A stretch of DNA of 64,000 bases from Aphanomyces cochlioides (Eukaryota > Oomycota > Saprolegniomycetes > Saprolegniales > Verrucalvaceae): contig JAHQRK010000006.1 of NCBI GenBank assembly GCA_019828595.1, positions 930,001 to 994,000 on the forward strand, in the 5' to 3' direction. Below, one piece after another: positions 23,161 through 34,819 of the stretch. Every line of letters starts with the position of its first letter. Within the stretch, counting starts at the first letter, position 1. Made by a program: the position numbers and the translations under genes. The notes beneath the pieces are model-generated. The model saw nothing but the letters and a program-made list of their open reading frames with translations. It was not told where the DNA came from and made no database searches.

Positions 23161-24650
23161 GCCTGCGTGGATTCGAGAAAATTGACTAATGAGTAAGCCC
23201 AGGCCCACGAAATGCCCTCCGTAAGAGTGCAGCTCGCTTTGACTGTTTGACTACCAAAAACCTCATCTGGTGTGTATGCTTGTCGCCCTCAGCTGCTCTC
23301 GTGGTGTCGTCACACCATCCATTTCATCCGTGCGAAACGATTGACAGAGGACACGGCCACATTTCACATCGGAATTTCTCATCATCCACAGCCAGCCCCG
23401 TCGGCAAACCAACACCTATAAGGGCTACATTCCACCCTCAATCGTCCTGGAGTCAAACTATTGTTGCTACGCTCGTCGTTCATGGCCAAAATTGCTTGAT
23501 GGCATTACGATCTTCGGGAAGTTGGCTAACAACACACGAAAGGACATACAACCCGCTACTGCTCGAAATATTTCATGTTCAAAATATTCCATTTTGAGCT
23601 AATGATGTTTCATATATTTGTTAATATAATTGGGAATACGAAGTATTTGCTCAAAATAAATGAAATAGTGTAAATATTTTGTCGATTGTGGACTATTTTG
23701 ACAGATGTGGGCAACACGGAGGGAACTTCAACGATCATCCAATAGAGTCCACACTGGTGGTAAATCATTAAACTTGACCGATAACTTGGAACTCCCACGA
23801 GTTGGACGCCATGCAGTGGCTTCTACGAGCTTCCGAGAGTCGTTTCGTATATTCCAAAGCTTCCCCCGCTGTATGACAGCGATTGTTTGGCACGTCCTAG
23901 ACAAAGCTGATCTAAATCGTGGCGCACTTGCGTCGATTGACGATGCAGGGGCCCTGCATGTCCTTCTTGCGCTGTCTCATCAGGCAGCATTTCGTCGATG
24001 GCATTAATGGATTCTTTGAACTGTCTGCATGAGACAGCGTCGTAACTAGCGTCTCTTACGTTCGTCGGGGCGTGAATTCAGGTCCAAGTCATTAATTCGG
24101 ACATCATGGACGACTTGGAGGCTGCTACGTGGCAGCGTGCTCAGGGGCATCACCCCCCCAGCATCTTTAGTGATTGAATGCTTTTGACTCGCTTGGGTAT
24201 GTAGTTTGCCACCGACATACCGGTATATCGATAAAACATTATCCATCGTCGAATCTTCCCGCCCGCTAGCTGATGGAAAGGCAAGTGGGTGAACATCGAT
24301 CCTCTGGCAGCACTGCTGTTCCTGCCACTAACTCTCACCCACGAGAAGGTCAAAGGACGTACTATCGATAACATAAAGAGTGGCGGACTGTGCGTTTCTC
24401 CTGCCTAGTGTGTGCTCATAGTGCAATGCCAGATGCTTCATTCAGGTTACAGTCAGAGAGTCCGACGCCTTTGGTCTTCTATGGCTGTGGCTTCACTGTC
24501 CTTCCATCCAGGCACCGTATCTGCCATGTTGGCTTAGAGAGCTCGATGAAGACTGCTGGGAGACTTGGTGGGAGCCAGGCTTGGAGTCGTGAGGCATCCA
24601 AGAAAGATGAAAGCTACATCAAGTGTTGTTGGCTCATGGTGTCAACCAAC
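23161..24650. other. Intergenic stretch, no gene recognised
   Basis: About 1.5 kb. It includes a strongly AT-rich patch at 23575-23700 with several TATTT runs. Two overlapping minus-strand frames at 24046-24374 are vaguely transposase-like in composition but have no catalytic motif. Confidence 0.45.
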
Positions 24651-25877
24651 TCATCTATCAACTTCGACACGACTGCCCGCAAGGTCTCCACGCGCTGCAG
24701 GAGCTTTCGCAGCCTTCATCTTGTCACGTCGAGCTTGATCCAATATCTTTTCCATCTCCATCCTAATCTCTCGTCGCGTCTGCTGCTCGAAAAAACGGAC
24801 TCTCTCCATCTCGTCCAACTTTTCTTTCTCCACGCGCTGCTCCTCGTGAGCTCGCATACGCCGAAGGCTCTCGCGTTCGTCCTCTCGTTCCTTTGTCGCT
24901 TTTGGAATGCTGTGACTTTTGAGCGCGGCAATTTGGTCAAGTAGGTTGTTCTTCAGACTCTGGAGCTGGACTTCGCGGTCTGTCGCCTCTTGTAGTCGTG
25001 TTTCCGTTGCTGGGTCTGGCGAAAACCTCGTCAAAGATGAGCTCGTAGGCTGCTTGGCTTTGCGGTAGGCAAGTTGAAATGCTGGATCTGAAGCAAGTCG
25101 TCTCCTGACTGCCCTCAGACCGAGGTGGCGCTGGAGGACACGGGCGCTTGTGTTCATCCGATCGATCATTTTCAGGTGGTGATACACACTCGCTAGGCGC
25201 TTCATCTGCTTCTTCTGTCGCTTCTGCCGGACAATTCGTTGAATCACAGCAGCCGCGGCATGTTGCGTTGCGCCCCAGTACATGCGCCAGACACGCTGAA
25301 GGACCAACGCAGCAACCCAGCGAAGTCGGAATCGCTGTCCTCGTCGCCGTCTTGCGTACCGCACAATGCAAGCGCAGATCGTTCGTGGGGCATGATAGTG
25401 TCGAAGACGGAAGGACATCAGTCGCCACCATTTCTGCAATGTCTTTGACGCGTGGAACCACTTCGAGTGCTGTCGGTGCGTGAAATCTCGCATTGTGATC
25501 TGAATAAGAGCTGCAGCGTGGTGGAGAAGCCTCCAGTAGAGCCGAGACTGGTACGATTGCCGCCACGCAGCTTGGATACAAGTTGCGGCTTGATTTTGTA
25601 CTCGTCGTGTTGCTCTGTCGATCTCACGCCCTCGTTTCTTGTCCTCGAGCGCCTTCTTGTCTTCATAGAGTCGTCGCAGCCATTCGCCCTTTCGATGCTC
25701 GAGCTCTGTCTTCTCCCGCAGCCTTTCTTGTCGCCGTCTCGCGCTTTCGACGAGACGCTGACGCCTCTCAAGACCTCCATCCACAAAGAATCTCGACGCG
25801 ATTGTCTTTGAAAACGTATTGCGCAGAGCATGGCGCTCTCTTGACTGGCGCTGCAGCACTACGATCTGAGCTTCCAT
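24651..25877 (-). CDS. IQ-motif, Arg-rich coiled-coil protein
   Basis: A single exon of 408 aa; the ATG at 25877 is used, the frame extending three codons to a GTG. The N-terminal third is charged helix. The middle has about five IQ-like calmodulin-binding repeats, for example ATCIQAAWRQSYQSR, AALIQITMRDF and AAVIQRIVRQKRQKK. The C-terminal third is a Glu/Arg coiled coil. Such proteins bind calmodulin or myosin light chains, and many are cytoskeletal or flagellar. No subfamily name can be given. It is divergent from the next gene with 89 bp between the ATGs. Confidence 0.75.
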   Translation of the reverse strand: MEAQIVVLQRQSRERHALRNTFSKTIASRFFVDGGLERRQRLVESARRRQERLREKTELEHRKGEWLRRLYEDKKALEDKKRGREIDRATRRVQNQAATCIQAAWRQSYQSRLYWRLLHHAAALIQITMRDFTHRQHSKWFHASKTLQKWWRLMSFRLRHYHAPRTICACIVRYARRRRGQRFRLRWVAALVLQRVWRMYWGATQHAAAAVIQRIVRQKRQKKQMKRLASVYHHLKMIDRMNTSARVLQRHLGLRAVRRRLASDPAFQLAYRKAKQPTSSSLTRFSPDPATETRLQEATDREVQLQSLKNNLLDQIAALKSHSIPKATKEREDERESLRRMRAHEEQRVEKEKLDEMERVRFFEQQTRREIRMEMEKILDQARRDKMKAAKAPAARGDLAGSRVEVDR

Positions 25878-25966
25878 GGCGGTCACGTTCTTCTTGCTCT
25901 TCCTGTGAAACCGCTCCAGAGCCTGTTTATCGACAGCGTAGCGGTTACAACTGCCGTCAACTTGTC

Positions 25967-28900
25967 ATGCACCGGCGGTCAAGAGGACCGCTTCCGCGTC
26001 GACTTCTATCGCCTGACGTGACAAGCTCTCTTGAGCCGACTGCCGATCAAGTCACCAACGTCAACGCGCAGATTCAAGAGCTGGCGTCGAGCAGGAAACT
26101 CGTCGCCGCTCTGCAGCACGCCCAGAAGACCAAAATGCACAATCGCTATCAAAGTCTGCGGAACGAAGCGGCGATGACTGAGATGGACTACTCGTACACG
26201 GATGGGTTCCTCCCAGGCGTCTTCTTCTACAAATACCTCGCCTCTGTCGCCGACATTGGCTGCGGCAATGACACTGCAGCAGTGCCAGAGGCAGACAGCG
26301 CGATGGTGCTCAAGTCGGTGAGCCATGCAAAGTTGCAACTCCAGTGCTGGCTCCCAGATACGATTGTCTTTGGCGGGAATTTCCCACCAGTGTGGCTCTA
26401 CAGCGACAAACATGGCTACGTGCGCAAGGTGCTCGTCGCTTTCTCTCCATTGGGTTCACAACGTCGTCGTCGTAGGTCATCAACTTCCACGAGTCGCACG
26501 TCATGGACAAACTGGGATCGCGCAAATTCGAGAACGACCCCGTCGTCGTCTTCAAAGAACCCGTGGTGACGAAAACACTCGATGGCGTGACAAGTTCAGG
26601 CAACAATATCAAACTCTACAGCACGCTCGAGCTCAAGAGCGCACTCACCAAAGCTGTCGGGTCTCCAGTTATGTTTGCACTGCAAAAGTACGTCAAGCCC
26701 AAAGGTGCCAAGGCGTTTATTGTCCGCGCAGTCTTCCGCGCGGGACGGCCGCCGTGTGGATGGATGATCAACAACATGGCGGCGTTCGACAGCCCGAATC
26801 TTTCCGTTCTCCATCGCTTCTGCACCATGACGGTCGTCGACGACTCGTGTACGTTTGCCAAACTCACCGAACGCGCTTGTACGTCTGTCATGGAAGTGAA
26901 CCAGCGGGTTGTGCACTACTTGGAGCGTGCGTTGCGCATCTCGTTTGAAAATTTGGTCGCCGACTACGTCAAGGACGATCTCGGCCAGTGGTGGCTCGTT
27001 CAGGTCAAGTGTTTTCGCCTCCGAAGTGTCCATCTTCGACGCATGGGACTCTCCGCCAAGCTGCGAGACGCGTATGATCGATCGACTGTCCAGGACGAAT
27101 TTGGCCACGACGAGACGAGCGAGCCGACAGCGTCCTTGTGGAAAGCCAAGAAGAAAACCGAGCAGAACGAAGCGACGTGGAAGCTGCACAAGATGGTCCC
27201 GTGCAAGTTTTGCCAAGTGCTCTACTACCAACACGAAGTCGCGTACAAAATGACAATGAAAATGATGCATGAAACCATCGGCCGCATTCGACTACGTGCT
27301 GGCACCGCCGACACGCCGTTGAGCTTCCTCTTCCAGATCAAAGACGACTTGGATTCAGGCTTGCTCTATCAGTCATGGAACGTCTGCAATCTCTGCTACG
27401 CGCTCTATGAGCGCGACCAAGCGTTGCTCAAAGTGGAAACGACATTCAATGCCTTCCTTGGCTGTCCTGCCAAGACGATGAAAGACGGCGGGATCACCAT
27501 CATCCATGAAGCCAACGTAGCGCGGTCGCAGCCATTGCTGCCACAAGTTCCGAGTGAATTCACATTGTGTCGCCTCATGCTCTTCTTCACAGCACTGTAC
27601 GATATTCCCAAGGAGCTCTACGACACCGAGACAGCCCCATGTGAAGATCTCCAGCGACAGAAACGATCGAGGTTGTTCCTGCGTTTTTCCGTCCTCGGCT
27701 TCGACTGCTTTGTTCCTCTCGATGCCAGCGCCATGCTCGCATCCACGGGGGGAGAAGACAAGAAGAAATGCTACTGGATTCCTCTCAACGTCATGCGCTG
27801 TTTCCACTTCTTCGCGCCGAAAACACCTCTCCACGGCAAACTTCGCGAAACGAGTGGACTCGGCGCGTACTTGGAGGACGAAAGCAAGATCACGATCCAG
27901 CTCATTCGATGCACGGACCCGCACAAAGTTGACATTGATCCCCATCGAACCCATCATCATCAACAGTCGCATTCACGGCGGCACCACGCGTTGTTCAACG
28001 CAGGATCGTCGTCCTATGCAGTTCTCCTCGGGTCAACGCCCGTCCAGCTTTTCCAATTCCGTAGCTCGTACGTCTCCAAGACGGACGTCTACACGAGCAT
28101 GAGTGCTGGCGAGCTCTTCAACTTGAAAGCCAACGTCGGCTTTGAGCGGATTCGTGTCGTGCAGTCCAAGCATATCAATGCTCGATACAATCTGCGTCAG
28201 TACTTTGGTGTCTTTGTCCCCGACACGTCGTTCTGCTCGAGCGACAAGCTTTGTCCAGAGTGGGTCGACACGATGAACGCTATCTCGGACGATCCATCGC
28301 TGATTGTGCCGCAAGCCAACTTGGATCACTTTCGATTCCGCAGGAAGAGCCGACGTGGAAGTAATAGCAGCATCACATCGCGCAGTGCGGCATCCCTTGG
28401 ACATCATTCGGACGAAGAGCTTGAGGAACTTGTTCAAGAAACGAGTCGGAAACAAACGACGCCACCGTCACCACCTCGCAAACCTACAACGATTGTCCTT
28501 CCCCAGCCAAGAGCTTCACGCGAGGACGATGGCGAAACAGCAGTTCGAATTCTCCAGGATCTTCTTGTCGACAACTCCGAGACTCCAGACGCCGAGGACC
28601 TGGCATTGACGCCAATCGAAGCAACTCCACTGGGTTTGACCATGCCGACGTGGTGCCTCAGTGTATTACTCCATCGAACACATAATTGGCGACCAGCTGA
28701 AGGCAACAGCGGGTGGACTGCTCGTGTTTCCATGCTTGGCACGGTAGGAGACGCCTCCTCTGGTCGTGACTTGACTGGTTGTAGGAATTTACGGCACGGG
28801 AAGTTGCGAACGAACGAACGATCGCCAACGCCAACGACGACGTTGTGTTTGACAGCATCCACAAGACCTACTTTCGAGGACACGAAGCAGCGCTGGAGGC

Positions 28901-29256
28901 TCTGCATACGAGCAAGTCGTGCACTGTGCGACTTGTTCACGACGCAGCGACGGGCCATGCGTACATCGTCAATATTGAGATGACTGGACTAAGCAAGCAC
29001 TGCCGAACATGCGACGGCACTTTCGTCATCCAAGACGAGAACACTCCTCATGTATGACTCGCGTTGCTTTCCCTGTTTCTCATGTTGTGGTTGCTTATAG
29101 ACTAGCGACAACGCTCCCTATTTATCAGCATCAGTGTCGATTGTTCCTCTTTTGGCACGCGACGCTTCTTTACTCACAGAAGAACGAGGATATGTAGCCA
29201 TTCGCGCGGCGATTGATGCCACCAACGAAGTCGTTGTGTTCCATCAAGCGACGTAA
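25967..29256 (+). CDS. Large unrecognised protein with two CxxC pairs
   Basis: About 1,050 aa from four exons; introns at 26429-26475, 28744-28784 and 29052-29100 keep the frame open to the TAA at 29256. No domain is recognised with confidence. Visible features are a CKFC pair and a CNLC pair about 65 residues apart, which could form one zinc site; a Ser/Arg-rich low-complexity linker with Pro-Pro runs (about 28330-28560); and a C-terminal globular region with another CRTC. It is mostly hydrophilic with no signal peptide or membrane segment. The stop is 5 bp from the stop of the convergent CHMP2 gene. Confidence 0.7.
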
Positions 29257-29261
29257 TATCA

Positions 29262-30037
29262 TTAATATTGCAGTGGCGCATTTGTAGCTTGTGATCGAAC
29301 TGCAGCAGGTTTCGTGTCGCCGAGGATTTGGCTGATGGATGCAGCTTCGTTTCGAGGAGCATCGGCCATGAGCTGACCCAAGTCGAGCCCGATTTCCGTG
29401 AGTACTTGGTCGACAACTGCGTCGCCTTCAACTTCAATTTCTTCATCGTCAAACTAGACAAAGTATGAAGTAAACCATGGTAGGCGGAGAAGCGTACCGC
29501 GTCAATGAGAGAGTCGTTGATCATTTCTTCTTTGACGCCCATCATTTCATTCTGCTTTTCAAACTCCATGATGACTTTCTGGAATCGACCCATGTCCATT
29601 TGTTTGCTCGTGGCTGCCATGGTCTAGTGACAAAACATTAGCTTGGCAAGCAATCATACAAATTGTACCTTGGTCGACTTCTCCATGGCTGTAACCATTG
29701 TCATTTGGGCCGCCATTGACTACAATGCAATCATATTCGTTGAATCCTTGACAAACAAGCTTACTGTCGTTTGGAGACTCATGCTTCCCAAGCTGCTCTT
29801 CATGACTGTCATCTTGTCTTTTTGCTGTCGCACCTGAATCAACTGCTTGGCAAGGATCTTGGTCCCAGCCTGATTGCGTTCTTTCGCTGCGCGTTTGATA
29901 TCGGCAATGAGCTGCCGTTCCTGTCGCTCCAGAGCCATCTTTTCTCTTTCAATGTCTCTCTGGCTATGCGAAATCCCGCGCTTTGCTTCCCGAGCTTGTT
30001 CTCTCGGCGTCTTGGTCGGCTTGCCAAACCCAAACAT
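29262..30037 (-). CDS. CHMP2: ESCRT-III subunit CHMP2/VPS2
   Basis: Four exons; introns at 29720-29767, 29624-29668 and 29454-29497. The ATG at 30037 gives MFGFGKPTKTPRE, a typical short Snf7-family start. The basic N-terminal helix (ERQERQLIADIKRAAKE), then ILAKQLIQVRQQKDK, KQMDMGRFQKVIMEFEKQ and MMGVKEEMINDSLID match CHMP2/VPS2. An acidic segment with a DQVLTEIGLDL motif follows. These subunits polymerise on membranes in multivesicular body formation, cytokinesis and membrane repair. The C-terminus stops at NAPLQY without a clear MIM1 helix for VPS4 binding, unlike most family members; a missed last exon cannot be excluded. Confidence 0.88.
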
Positions 30038-30040
30038 CAC

Positions 30041-31177
30041 TCAACTTTCAAAAATGTGTCGAATTCGTCTCAAGAAAATATTGTTTGTCAAACAAAATTG
30101 TGAGGAACGGGTTTGTTTGATTGGCTAAAACTCTAAATTGCAAATCGATCAGCCAATCAGAATCCATGAGTCACTTAAATACACTATGATTGGTAAAAAT
30201 ACAAAATTTGTATTTTTGAACAGCAACCAAGCCTCCGACGATGCCATGACGACCGAGCCATGATGCAACTTGTCTATTGTAGGACGCAGCGATATTTAAT
30301 CAAATACATGAAGAGAGGAGATGTCTAGAACGATACGTTTGGAGGTGTCAAGACTCGCCCGACCCAAGGCCCAGCCCCGGGGTGGGATTGTTCGAACGAG
30401 GAGCATCGGCTGGTTTCCACGAGAAAGACTTGACGCGACTTTGTCTGACACGGCAAGTCACAGATGCATCGCGATGGCCCCCTCCTGACATAGCTTCATG
30501 AACTTTCGACGGCCATACACTGGAGATCTCCCAGGGGCAAAAGATCAAAGCATAGTAGACCCTCGACAAGTCATACAAGTAGACGAAATACGGGAAATTT
30601 GACAGCAAACTTGGAATCATCGATCGCAGCACACGACGGCATGGAAGGATGGCCTCCTTCATTCGAGACCCCAGACACAAATGGCACAACTTTGAAATGT
30701 CCATTGCCATTCTAAATCCTTTTCAGCCAATCTGGTGTCTGGAGTCAATATTGACCAATCCGATGGCCTCACTTCGGGACACACAGCCCTTCTACAAGCC
30801 GCTACACAAGAGATCCACTTGTGGCTAGTGGAATGACACTGTAAGCGTGTCAAGAAGACCACAAAGTCAAGATGCAGCATCAACAGGACGAACGCCTCTC
30901 GGGTAGGACATCTGCCAAACGTGAAATATTTGGGTGTGACGTCGTCGCGCCAAAGTGAAACGCTTGTTCTGACATGGCACTCAACGGCGGCGAGCTTCCA
31001 TTTCCATTTTTCGACCAAGAGCAAACGCAGACGACATGCAGAAGCCCACCTGGAACGCACACCACTACGACGTGGACCGAGTCGAACAAATGCGGAAAGC
31101 CGTGGCGGCTGCAAATGCACTATTCCAAAGATCGCAACCACGACCTTATTGCCAGCGACGCCAACTTCCCCACGAGC
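30041..31177. other. Intergenic stretch, no gene recognised
   Basis: About 1.1 kb between CHMP2 and the tRNA gene. The first 150 bp contain CCAAT/ATTGG elements likely to belong to the CHMP2 promoter. The remaining open frames have no motif. Confidence 0.45.
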
Positions 31178-31249
31178 GCGCCGTTAGTCTAATGGTTAGG
31201 ATTTCTCCCTTCCAAGGAGAAGGTCGGGGTTCAATTCCCCGACGGCGCA
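31178..31249 (+). tRNA. tRNA-Gly (anticodon UCC)
   Basis: A 72-nt cloverleaf: a 7-bp acceptor stem (GCGCCGT with ACGGCGC), a D arm with AATGGTTAGGA, an anticodon stem TCTCC/GGAGA with loop CTTCCAA, and a T arm GGGGTTCAATTCCCC. No intron. Box A-like and box B-like (GGTTCAATTCC) internal promoter elements are present. A T-rich run follows about 25 bp downstream. Confidence 0.95.
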
Positions 31250-31667
31250 GACTTTTCCACGTTTTTGATAATTTTTTTGCTTGGAGAACTCGGGGCTTTT
31301 TTTGACACCTACGTCCTCAACACCATCTATATCAAATTGAGAATGTTTATGACGTCATCGACAGAACCGAAGAAGACTCTACTTTGTCGGATCGTTCAGC
31401 AGACATGCGATGTTGTATACAACAAGCGATTTGCTTGTACTGCACGTCGTGTCGTTGATTGCATAGAAGTTTTAGCCAATAGAATCAATTTCATAAATTT
31501 ATAGAGTTTGGATTGGATAATGATTTTATTAATAGCCAATCATATGAAGTGAAATAACTTTGTCGTCCCGATTGGACGACTTGACAACAACATGACCACA
31601 GACGACTCCAGATGGAAGCAATTTGCCTTTCTTCTGCCTGGGTCAACTTGCATTTCTGGCGCACAGG

Positions 31668-32750
31668 ATGGCGTGGACATCGTCGAAATGCTACATGCTC
31701 ATTATGATCATCGCGAATGTGATCTTTCTCGCCGCAGGTATCTTCATCCTGTACTTGGGCGCCTACCTCAAGAAGGAACACTGGACCGACATGTTTGAAG
31801 GCGACGAGCTTGGCAGCATTGAAGTTCTCAACGGCAAAGTCTCGATCGCGACCGTGATCTTCTCCTGTGCCATGATTGTTTCAGCCCTGATTGGCATCTT
31901 TGGAGCGGTGTTCCGTTTGCGCTCGTTTCTCATTATTTACTCGATCATCAGCACCATCTCAGCGATTGCATTTCTCGTCTTGTCGATTGCTGGCTTTGTC
32001 GTCTTGGGCAAAGTGAACAGCTGGAAGGGCAAGGACTTCCCCGCTGATGCCAAACAGGAACCAAAGTTTGCAAATCAATTCAACAAGGTCTACTGCTATG
32101 CTACTGGCGCGAACATTTGCAACAACGTTGCGTTCGACAAAGCTCTCAAAACGCTCTCCCCAGATTCTCCCACGGACTTGATCTCCCAAGTGTTGGACGT
32201 CTTGAGTGGTGTCCTCACCAGCGCTGGCATCACCGGCATGCAAACCCTTTGCGAAAACTACATGAGCGGTGGCCCAGTCGCCGATCTCCTCCAACTCGTT
32301 CCCAAGTTCAAGTTGGATCCTGTCTGCAAAGGATGTGAACTTGCCAACCAGTTCTCACGACTCAACTCAGTCTTTGCATGGGCAAATGAAGAATGCCCTC
32401 CCGATCCGGCCTCTCTCAAGTGGTGCGTGTCGTTTTTGGCCAAGAAGACAGTCGGTGAGCCATACAATGGGGCTCCGTTTGGAATCTGTCGTACCAAGTT
32501 GTATGGTGCCCTTGCCAAGTGGTCGCCTGTGGTCGCAGCTCCAGCTCTGGCTGTTTCTTTCCTGCTTTTCTTCCTTGTATTTGTTGCATGCGTTGCCCAC
32601 CGCCGAGACCCAAAGCCTTCCTCTGATACCGCTGTTGAAAAGGAAGCGGCGACCGTCAAGAGCGGCGGCCAATTCGTCCCCATCAACAGCAAGAAGGTGA
32701 GCATTGAACCAGTCAAGACTCCTGTCGTGTCGCCTCGTCAGCTCGCGTAA
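31668..32750 (+). CDS. Tetraspanin-like membrane protein 1
   Basis: A single exon of 360 aa. Three hydrophobic segments lie in the first 130 residues and a fourth near residue 300. A long extracellular loop between segments 3 and 4 holds about nine cysteines, including CKGC and KWC. The C-terminal tail is short and hydrophilic. This is tetraspanin topology, but the classical CCG motif is not seen, so the call rests on layout. The loop and last helix resemble those of the convergent neighbour (WC, then PYNGAPFGICR). Confidence 0.7.
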   Translation: MAWTSSKCYMLIMIIANVIFLAAGIFILYLGAYLKKEHWTDMFEGDELGSIEVLNGKVSIATVIFSCAMIVSALIGIFGAVFRLRSFLIIYSIISTISAIAFLVLSIAGFVVLGKVNSWKGKDFPADAKQEPKFANQFNKVYCYATGANICNNVAFDKALKTLSPDSPTDLISQVLDVLSGVLTSAGITGMQTLCENYMSGGPVADLLQLVPKFKLDPVCKGCELANQFSRLNSVFAWANEECPPDPASLKWCVSFLAKKTVGEPYNGAPFGICRTKLYGALAKWSPVVAAPALAVSFLLFFLVFVACVAHRRDPKPSSDTAVEKEAATVKSGGQFVPINSKKVSIEPVKTPVVSPRQLA

Positions 32751-32785
32751 ACCACAAAAGCTGCATAAATATTTGAATATTTGAC

Positions 32786-34011
32786 TTATTCTCGGGGAGC
32801 TACGGGTGTTGTCATCGGTCTGTAGTCGTGCAAATCGTCTGGAACCGTCACTTGAGATAGCTGCACCAGGTGGCGGAGTCTGACTGCTAGGACCGTGATG
32901 GCCAACCTAAATTAGGGATAAGCTGAGGGGAGATGGGGGGACACGTACGAGAAGATGGCAACCACCAAGGCACTCCAAGCAATCCATTTGCTTACACGAT
33001 GCCACAAGTGAAGAAACTTTCCTCGGCACACTCCATAAGGAGTGTCTTTCCACTCGCGACTACCAAAGCAAGTTTCATAAATCACCAGGTTATCGATCAT
33101 GCTCTACCTTGAATCGGACGAATGCGTAAAATAGTCCTTGCACCAATTCGCTGCACTTGGTGTCAATGGGCAAGCACTGGCAATGCTGATGATGAAATCG
33201 TTGTATTTGGCGACGGGATATTCTTGACATAGAGCACACGTTGCGTTCATTTTAGCACTCAGCTCGGCTTCAGTGATGCGGACGAGGCTGCTATTGCATG
33301 CATTGTTCCAGCCGTAGAGCTGATCGAAAACGTGGCCGAGTTTGGAAGCCAATTCAGCCCCAAGGAAAAGCCCAAGTGATTCACCAACGCTTCCGACCGA
33401 GCAGTAATAAGCGACCTGACTTTGGCAGTAGAGGGGGTTGAATTGCGGTGGAATCGACAATTCGACAGCATTCGGCTCGGCATTTCCTTCCCACGATCGA
33501 ACAAGATGGAGCGAGAGAAATCCACCGACGGACAAGCCGACAAAGAAAACCAAGACGAAGCATTGAATAATCACGTACCCAAGCAACATATGCCTACAAA
33601 CGCATAGGATTCCAAACTCATCACTGGTGTGTACCTATTTCGTGCCCACGTGCCGAGACAACCAACGAGGGACGTGACGACGACAAGAGCGCCAAACACC
33701 AAGAGAACAACCAGCGTGACGTTGGAAATCCATGCATATTCCGTGTTGAACATTTCAACCAACTGCATCGATCGAATCCACGACGTGAAGTAAATGAGCA
33801 TGCCCGCGATGATGACAAACGCCACATTGACCAGCATGACGGTCACTTTGGCCAGCCCAAACAAGACCGTCGGCTTCTCATACGGCTTGAAATCAAACTC
33901 CGACACTCTCGAATACGACAGTATCGGTTGTCTTGACGACGGGCTCGTCGCTCTCGCATCTTCCAGCCTCGTAGGAGCCACTGGCATCGAACGTGCGGTC
34001 CCAATTTCCAT
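32786..34011 (-). CDS. Tetraspanin-like membrane protein 2
   Basis: Four exons; short introns near 33597-33640, 33062-33109 and 32909-32950 restore the frame to the TAA at 32786. Three N-terminal hydrophobic segments, a Cys-containing large loop (YCQSQVAYYCS, CALCQEYP, NWCKDYF) and a fourth helix (WSALVVAIFS) give tetraspanin topology. The PYGVCR element before the last helix matches gene 1. The stop is 35 bp from the stop of gene 1, so the two probable paralogues face each other tail-to-tail. Confidence 0.7.
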
Positions 34012-34819
34012 CCGGTTGTCAACGCATGCAAATCCGTCCGAAAGTTGAATCCAGCCAAATTACTGTATTTCGCATAGGATTCGGCAGTTTTCCCCTCATA
34101 TCACCCCATGACGACGACTATAACAACCCAATGATGAAATCATCCTTGCCTTTGAAAGAGCTCGCTTCCATCTAGCCATGGGAAGAGCGACGTGGATGGA
34201 GTGCCATGGCTGTAACATGACGCATTGCCGCGACAAGTGTTCCCGTCCGAATGGGTGCCACCTTAAACGCACCAATCGCACCTGCGTCGAATCAACCTGT
34301 TTATACGATGCACAACAGTTGCCAGCAAGATTTCTTTGAGGTCTGCAAGGAGTAAGTCAAGGTAAGCTGATATGCGGTGGCCATGACGAGAGAAAGAGGA
34401 CTCTTTTATCCACGGGACAGTCGTGGGGTAGCCAAGTCTCCCTCCCTCTCACCTCCGCTGCTCAGTGATCTGGACGTTATGCCAGCAGGGATATCAAGTT
34501 GGATGTGTTTGAGAGAGAAGACGATGATGAGGCCGGAACGTCTGCGCTTCAGAGCTAGGTGCATGTAGTCTACATCCGTTTGAATGGGGCAAGACTCCTG
34601 GCAAGGGATGGGCATTGCTTGGTCGAGGAGAACCCACAACCTCGCACAGTCGAGCCAGTGAAGCCAATCGAAGACGTAGTTTAGGTGGAAACAAAATACA
34701 GCCAGGACCGTCTGTCCGTCTCCATCCAGAAGGCAAGTGCTGCGGCGGCAAGACACGAGCCTGGCAGCGTAGGCGCAAAACAAGGGGAGACGACAACCCA
34801 CGAAATGTGCATTCAACTA
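34012..34819. other. Intergenic stretch, no gene recognised
   Basis: About 800 bp between the start of tetraspanin 2 and the end of the next minus-strand gene. Nothing with a motif was seen. Confidence 0.45.

Noticed and set aside
24046..24374. Two minus-strand frames with a faint transposase flavour
   Set aside because: No DDE/DDD residues or known signature could be placed; too short to support.
26596..27270. 224-aa minus-strand frame opposite the large orphan gene
   Set aside because: The opposite strand carries a continuous spliced frame; this is its shadow.
30659..31141. 160-aa minus-strand frame upstream of the tRNA
   Set aside because: No motif, no splice signals, atypical composition for this window.
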